Assembly: GCA_903951185.1 (NCBI GenBank)
Contig: CAJBBC010000084.1
Span: forward strand, 1 to 9,960
Reading direction: 5' to 3'
DNA: 9,960 nucleotides
From: an uncultured Actinomycetes bacterium
Lineage (GTDB): Bacteria > Actinomycetota > Actinomycetes > S36-B12 > UBA5976
Each line of letters opens with the position of its first letter. Positions within the stretch are counted from its first letter, which is position 1. Positions 5,954 through 9,960 of the stretch are shown here, in pieces. The position numbers were made by a program, and so were the translations under genes. The notes beneath the pieces were generated by a model. The model had not been told where the DNA came from, did no database searches, and worked only from the letters and a program-made list of their open reading frames with translations.

Positions 5954-6412
5954 CTAAAGTGCAGCGAGTGCAGCTTTGTATTCATCAGTATTGCGAGCAT
6001 CGCCTGGCGAATTCACTACTGACCAACGCAAGATTCCTGCTTTATCAATAATGAAAGTTCCGCGTAGGGAAAACCCACGATCTTCAAACCAAGCGCCATA
6101 AAGTTTTGAAATTTCGCCATGTGGCCAGAAGTCACTTAGTAATGGGTACTCAATACCTTCTTTTTCAGCAAAAGCTTTCTGTGAAGGTGTGGCATCGCAA
6201 GAAATTCCGATCACTTGCACATCGTCAGATTCGAAAGAACTTTTGTTATCACGGATTTCACATAGTTCGCCAGTACAAATTCCGGTAAAGGCCATTGGGA
6301 AGAAAACTAAAACAACATTTTTCTGTCCACGATAATCAGAAAGTGACACCTCTTCACCAAATTGATTTTTCAAAGTGAAGTTTGGTGCTTCTTTACCGAT
6401 TTCGATTGTCAT
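5954..6412 (-). CDS. ahpE: Peroxiredoxin, AhpE-like, with a Bcp-type second cysteine
   Basis: A 152-residue cytosolic thiol peroxidase expected to reduce hydrogen peroxide or organic and lipid hydroperoxides. The peroxidatic site is FPMAFTGIC with C46, and the LLSDFWPHG and RGTFIIDKAGILRW segments match the AhpE group (M. tuberculosis Rv2238c). Unlike AhpE as I recall it, which reads GELDQLRD after the active site, this protein reads GELCEIRD. That gives a C46-x4-C51 pair, the spacing of the resolving cysteine in E. coli Bcp; a third cysteine is C72. It may therefore work as an atypical 2-Cys enzyme. The ATG is supported by AGGA five bases upstream. It lies 44 bases after the DUF3052 gene with no terminator between, so the two are probably co-transcribed. 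Family call is firm; the ahpE symbol rests on sequence likeness and context. Confidence 0.92.
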   Translation of the reverse strand: MTIEIGKEAPNFTLKNQFGEEVSLSDYRGQKNVVLVFFPMAFTGICTGELCEIRDNKSSFESDDVQVIGISCDATPSQKAFAEKEGIEYPLLSDFWPHGEISKLYGAWFEDRGFSLRGTFIIDKAGILRWSVVNSPGDARNTDEYKAALAAL

Positions 6413-6456
6413 ACTTTTCCTACCTATTTATTAGTGAACTGATTTTGATTTAAAAC

Positions 6457-6870
6457 TCAACGTCGTGCTTTTGGTGCAACTAACCTAGTGCCTTGCCAAT
6501 CTGGTGCCGCATTAATAGTGCTGGTAGATTGCAAACCGGCCGTTGGAGCAGCATCTGAAATATCACTAGGTTCAACGTGGCCATCACGTCCAACTTTTGG
6601 TGTCATTAACCAAATCACCCCATTGTCGGCTAATGGACCAAGGGCATCAACGAGCGCGTCGATTAAGTCGCCATCTTCATCGCGCCACCACAATAAAACT
6701 GCATCAACAATGTCTGGGTAAGTTTCATCGACTAATTCGGCTACAGACCTCGCCGCAGCTGAAACATCTGGATCACAGTCAACATCAAATCCAATTTCTT
6801 GGACAACAAATCCTTCGGCAAATCCGAATTTGCCAGCTAGCCCGCTAGGGCCACCCCCCTGTGATTCCAC
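6457..6870 (-). CDS. DUF3052 family protein (Rv2239c-like)
   Basis: A small acidic protein of 137 residues matching the actinobacterial DUF3052 family, whose function is unknown to me. Diagnostic stretches are FVVQEIGFD (21-29), AVLLWWRDEDGDL (57-69), GVIWLMTPK (84-92) and a D-G-H-V-E-P-S-D-I-x-D-A-A-P-T-A-G-L run (96-113). There are no membrane segments, signal peptide or catalytic signature. It starts at GTG 6870 with no Shine-Dalgarno. A TAACCT element six bases before the GTG fits the TAnnnT actinobacterial -10 pattern and would give a leaderless mRNA. A run of six G residues lies just after the start. The gene is divergent from aceE and precedes the peroxiredoxin gene, an arrangement I recall across actinobacteria, so a link to pyruvate dehydrogenase or redox control is conceivable but unproven. 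Confidence 0.9.
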   Translation of the reverse strand: MESQGGGPSGLAGKFGFAEGFVVQEIGFDVDCDPDVSAAARSVAELVDETYPDIVDAVLLWWRDEDGDLIDALVDALGPLADNGVIWLMTPKVGRDGHVEPSDISDAAPTAGLQSTSTINAAPDWQGTRLVAPKARR

Positions 6871-7015
6871 GAATATAGGTTATTGGATTAATTAGCCAAC
6901 TTTGCCCAATATCAAGTCTTTTGGACTTGGCCCTTATCCAATGGTCAGTATTTAACCTTCTGATTAATCCGACAGAATAGAGGTTGAGAATCTGATTAAA
7001 AGGTAGGGATGGCTA
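6871..7015. promoter_or_regulatory. Divergent control region between DUF3052 and aceE
   Basis: This 145-base gap must hold promoters for both directions. It contains an imperfect 17-bp palindrome TTGG-N9-CCAA (6883-6899), a 6-bp inverted repeat CAAGTC/GACTTG with a TTTTG spacer (6913-6929), and a 9-bp direct repeat TCTGATTAA at 6959-6967 and 6991-6999, 32 bases apart or about three helical turns. Leftward, TAACCT six bases from the DUF3052 GTG may be a -10. Rightward, TTTAAC (6951-6956) and CAGAAT (6973-6978) with 16-base spacing form a weak promoter candidate. The aceE ribosome-binding sequence is the purine-rich AAAAGGTAGGGA ending at 7009. Confidence 0.45.
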
Positions 7016-9748
7016 GTGGCCAACGATCCAACAAGGGATTCATTACTCACCGGTGGGATGCCGACACAATACGTGGACACCAATCCGCAAGAGACTAATG
7101 AGTGGCTTGAATCGCTGGATTCTTTAATTGCCAACGGTGGTGAACACCGCGCTCGGCACATCATGCTGTCTATGCTGCGTCACTCAGCTGAGCAAAATAT
7201 CGGTTTACCAAGCCTCAGAGGCACTGACTACATCAACACAATTCCACCAGAACGTGAGCCAGCTTTCCCTGGTGATGAATTCATCGAACGAAGAATTCGT
7301 GCATACATTCGCTGGAATGCCGCGATGACTGTGCACCGTGCACAACGTCCAGGTATTGGTGTTGGTGGACACATTTCAACTTACGCTTCTAGTGCTTCGC
7401 TTTACGAAGTTGGCTTTAACCACTTCTTCCGCGGTCCTGATTTTGAAGGTGGTGGCGATCAAATATTTTTCCAAGGCCACGGATCACCAGGTATGTATGC
7501 GCGTGCTTATCTTGAAGGCCGAATTAGCGAAGACCGTCTCGATGGTTTCCGCCAAGAACTTTCCGCAGCACCAAATGGTTTACCGAGTTATCCGCATCCA
7601 CGCTTAATGCCAGAATTTTGGCAATTCCCAACAGTGTCTATGGGTCTAGGTCCAATGAACGCAATTTACCAAGCGCGTTTCAATCGCTACTTACAGCACC
7701 GCGGAATTAAAGATACTTCGCAGCAACGAGTGTGGGCATTTCTTGGTGACGGCGAAATGGATGAACCAGAATCACTCGGCGCCATTGGTATTGCGGCCCG
7801 CGAAGAACTCGACAACTTGACTTTCGTAATCAATTGCAATTTACAGCGACTAGACGGTCCTGTTCGTGGTAACGGAAAAATCATTCAAGAACTTGAATCT
7901 CATTTCCGTGGTGCTGGCTGGAATGTAATTAAAGTTGTTTGGGGTCGCGAGTGGGATGAATTATTAGCTGCAGATAACGAAGGCGCTTTAGTTAATTTGA
8001 TGAACCGTACTCCAGACGGTGATTTCCAAACTTACAAAACAGAAAACGGTGCATTCGTTCGCGATAACTTCTTTGGTCGCGATCCCCGAACTAAAGCCAT
8101 GGTTTCGGACTGGACTGACGATAAAGTTTGGGCCCTTAAGCGAGGCGGGCACGACTACAAGAAACTTTTCGCCGCCTACTCAGCAGCTATGGCACATACT
8201 GGTCAACCAACCGTAATTTTGGCGAAAACAATTAAGGGTTGGACTTTAGGTTCACATTTCGAAGGCCGCAATGCCACGCACCAGATGAAGAAATTAACTG
8301 TTGATGATTTGAAGGTTTTCCGTGACCGACTTCAACTTGAAATTCCGGATTCAGAACTAGATCCGTATACCCCGCCTTATTTCCATCCAGGCGAAAACCA
8401 TGAACATATTCAGTATTTACATGAACGTCGCCGTGCACTCGGTGGTTACCTGCCAGCTCGCCGTAATCATTCAAAGCCATTGCAGCTTCCAGGTGATGAA
8501 GCATATAAAGATACAAAATCTGGTTCAGGCCAGCAGCAAGTTGCTACCACTATGGCTTTTGTTCGCTTACTTCGTGATTTATTGAAGGATGAAAATATCG
8601 GCAAACGAATTGTGCCAATTATTCCTGACGAAGCGCGCACTTTTGGGATGGACTCTTTCTTCCCAACTTTAAAGATCTACTCTCCGCATGGACAGCAATA
8701 CATGTCGGTTGATCGTGAGCTAATGCTTTCTTATAAAGAATCTGAGATTGGTCAGATTCTGCATGAAGGTATTAATGAAGCCGGTTCAGTTGCTTCATGG
8801 ACTGCAGTTGCAACTTCGTATTCAACACACGATGAACCAATGATTCCGGTTTATATCTTCTACTCGATGTTCGGTTTCCAGCGAACTGGCGATTCATTCT
8901 GGCTTGCTGGTGATCAGATGGCCCGTGGTTTTGTATTAGGTGCAACAGCAGGACGAACCACTTTAAATGGTGAAGGTTTACAGCATGAAGATGGTCAATC
9001 TCACTTACTTGCCTCAACAAATCCAGCAGTCGTTGCATACGACCCAGCTTTTGCATTTGAAATTGGCCATATCATGCGCGACGGTTTACGCCGAATGTAT
9101 GGCGAGAATTCTGAAAACATCTACTACTACCTAACGGTTTATAACGAACCAATTTCACAACCTGCTGAACCGGAGCAAGTTGATGTTGAAGGTATTTTGA
9201 AAGGTATGTATCTTTTCGCACCGGCGCAAAGTGATGATGGTTTGCGTGCACAAATTTTGGCATCTGGTGTAGCAATGCCTTGGGCGCTTGAAGCACAGCG
9301 ACTACTTTGTGATGAGTGGAATGTAAATGCTGATGTTTGGTCAGTAACTTCATGGAATGAATTAAGGCGCGATGGGTTAGATACGGATCGCCACAATTTA
9401 CTTAATCCAGAAGACCAAAAGATTTCATTCTTAACTAAGCGTCTTATTTCGCAACCAGGTCCAGTAATTGCTGTGTCGGATTACATGCGTGCAGTTCAAG
9501 ATGGAATTCGCGACTGGGTCCCACAGAATTTTGCATCACTAGGTACAGATGGCTGGGGTATGTCAGATACTCGCGGTGCACTTCGTCGTCATTTCTTAGT
9601 TGATGCACAGAGTATTACTGTCCAAACTTTGGCTGCCCTTGCTAAAGAGGGTAAATTCGAGGCTAGTCGCGTTCGCGAAGCCCTTGATCGCTACCAGTTA
9701 TGGGATCCTAAGGCAGCTAACTCAGGTAATACCGAAGGCGGCGGCTGA
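7016..9748 (+). CDS. aceE: Pyruvate dehydrogenase E1 component, homodimeric type
   Basis: At 910 residues this is a full-length homodimeric E1, the thiamine-diphosphate enzyme that decarboxylates pyruvate and passes the acetyl group to the lipoyl domain of E2. The cofactor motif is GDGEMDEP (from G244) through NCN (N273-N275). Histidines matching the E. coli catalytic set are H119 (GGHIST), H155 (GHGSPG), H422 (NATHQM) and H657 (GLQHEDG). The N-terminus aligns with actinobacterial AceE, with SLLTGGMPTQ preceding the ETNEWLESLD helix. The GTG start has AGGGA six bases upstream; an out-of-frame ATG at 7009 lies between the AAAGG and the GTG. No E2 or E3 gene lies in the window, as is common in actinobacteria. 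The gene is divergent from DUF3052 and 23 bases before a PucR-type regulator, with no terminator in that gap, so read-through into it is likely. Confidence 0.98.
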   Translation: MANDPTRDSLLTGGMPTQYVDTNPQETNEWLESLDSLIANGGEHRARHIMLSMLRHSAEQNIGLPSLRGTDYINTIPPEREPAFPGDEFIERRIRAYIRWNAAMTVHRAQRPGIGVGGHISTYASSASLYEVGFNHFFRGPDFEGGGDQIFFQGHGSPGMYARAYLEGRISEDRLDGFRQELSAAPNGLPSYPHPRLMPEFWQFPTVSMGLGPMNAIYQARFNRYLQHRGIKDTSQQRVWAFLGDGEMDEPESLGAIGIAAREELDNLTFVINCNLQRLDGPVRGNGKIIQELESHFRGAGWNVIKVVWGREWDELLAADNEGALVNLMNRTPDGDFQTYKTENGAFVRDNFFGRDPRTKAMVSDWTDDKVWALKRGGHDYKKLFAAYSAAMAHTGQPTVILAKTIKGWTLGSHFEGRNATHQMKKLTVDDLKVFRDRLQLEIPDSELDPYTPPYFHPGENHEHIQYLHERRRALGGYLPARRNHSKPLQLPGDEAYKDTKSGSGQQQVATTMAFVRLLRDLLKDENIGKRIVPIIPDEARTFGMDSFFPTLKIYSPHGQQYMSVDRELMLSYKESEIGQILHEGINEAGSVASWTAVATSYSTHDEPMIPVYIFYSMFGFQRTGDSFWLAGDQMARGFVLGATAGRTTLNGEGLQHEDGQSHLLASTNPAVVAYDPAFAFEIGHIMRDGLRRMYGENSENIYYYLTVYNEPISQPAEPEQVDVEGILKGMYLFAPAQSDDGLRAQILASGVAMPWALEAQRLLCDEWNVNADVWSVTSWNELRRDGLDTDRHNLLNPEDQKISFLTKRLISQPGPVIAVSDYMRAVQDGIRDWVPQNFASLGTDGWGMSDTRGALRRHFLVDAQSITVQTLAALAKEGKFEASRVREALDRYQLWDPKAANSGNTEGGG

Positions 9749-9771
9749 TCTACCAATTCAGCCTTATTTAA

Positions 9772-9960
9772 ATGAGTGAGCTAAGCCGGACTGCTACTTC
9801 ACCAGAGCGCGTTGCTGCCGAACGAGCAGTTTTGTCTCGGCGTGTACAGCGGATGACTGGTGAACTAACTACTGCCGCAACTACCCGGATGGAAACAAGT
9901 TTGCCTTGGTTCAAGGCTTTACCGGCTAATGAGCGAGCATCAGTTAGCACTATTGCCCAA
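9772..9960 (+). CDS. PucR-family transcriptional regulator, FasR-like, N-terminal fragment (cut by window)
   Basis: Sixty-three codons from ATG 9772 run open to the window edge. The visible part is polar and helical, with RRVQRMTGEL (23-32) and SLPWFKALPANERASVSTIA (43-62). It lines up with the start of the PucR-type regulator that follows aceE in actinobacteria (Rv2242; SCO2386, called FasR in Streptomyces), where I recall RLKQYSGRL and RLPFFADL at the same places. In Streptomyces FasR activates the fabD-fabH-acpP-fabF fatty-acid operon, usually the next genes along. The C-terminal helix-turn-helix lies outside the window, so the call rests on this short match and on context. No Shine-Dalgarno precedes the ATG. 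The 23-base spacing suggests transcription from the aceE promoter, possibly with an internal one. Confidence 0.72.
   Translation, partial: MSELSRTATSPERVAAERAVLSRRVQRMTGELTTAATTRMETSLPWFKALPANERASVSTIAQ

Noticed and set aside
8772..9396. Leftward open frames inside aceE
   Set aside because: They are histidine- and leucine-rich antisense frames within a highly conserved gene, with no independent evidence.

Overview
This window looks like ordinary chromosome from an actinobacterium with modest GC content and short intergenic gaps. Gene content and order support this. The set Nif3 / coiled-coil zinc-ribbon protein / RNase HI, followed by AhpE-type peroxiredoxin / DUF3052 / aceE / PucR-type regulator, matches my recollection of the Mycobacterium tuberculosis Rv2228c-Rv2230c and Rv2238c-Rv2242 neighbourhoods. 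AceE is the long homodimeric type. The AT-leaning composition and tight overlaps suggest a streamlined aquatic lineage such as Nanopelagicales (acI). That placement is inference and was not tested.

Layout. Bases 1-846 (+) hold the C-terminal part of a membrane histidine kinase cut by the left edge. Bases 933-2723 (+) hold an ABC-F ATPase of the Uup-like group. It ends flush against a leftward operon at 5579-2724 read in the order nif3-like, zinc-ribbon protein, rnhA, yaaA, with 4-base stop/start overlaps at two of the three junctions. Bases 5580-5953 are non-coding. They carry leftward and rightward promoter-like sequence, a tRNA-Val(UAC), a perfect 15-bp hairpin with a GAAA loop that probably terminates from both sides, and a second, more complex structured element. 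A leftward pair follows: DUF3052 (6870-6457) then the AhpE-like peroxiredoxin (6412-5954). A divergent control region (6871-7015) separates them from rightward aceE (7016-9748). Bases 9772-9960 begin a PucR-type regulator resembling FasR, which runs off the right edge.

How the genes fit together. AceE makes acetyl-CoA from pyruvate as E1 of pyruvate dehydrogenase. The next gene resembles the activator of fatty-acid synthase genes in other actinobacteria, so the right end links acetyl-CoA supply to lipid synthesis. YaaA and AhpE both bear on oxidative stress. RNase HI and the ABC-F protein belong to nucleic-acid and ribosome maintenance.

I found no mobile element, CRISPR array, phage gene, toxin-antitoxin pair or obvious new multi-gene system. 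The points most worth a second look are small: a tandem-repeat N-terminal extension on the Nif3 protein, an AhpE homologue with a Bcp-style second cysteine, an RNase HI without the phosphatase domain usual in actinobacteria, the structured RNA-like element near 5809-5849, a variant histidine-kinase phosphoacceptor region, and an out-of-frame ATG inside the aceE ribosome-binding region.
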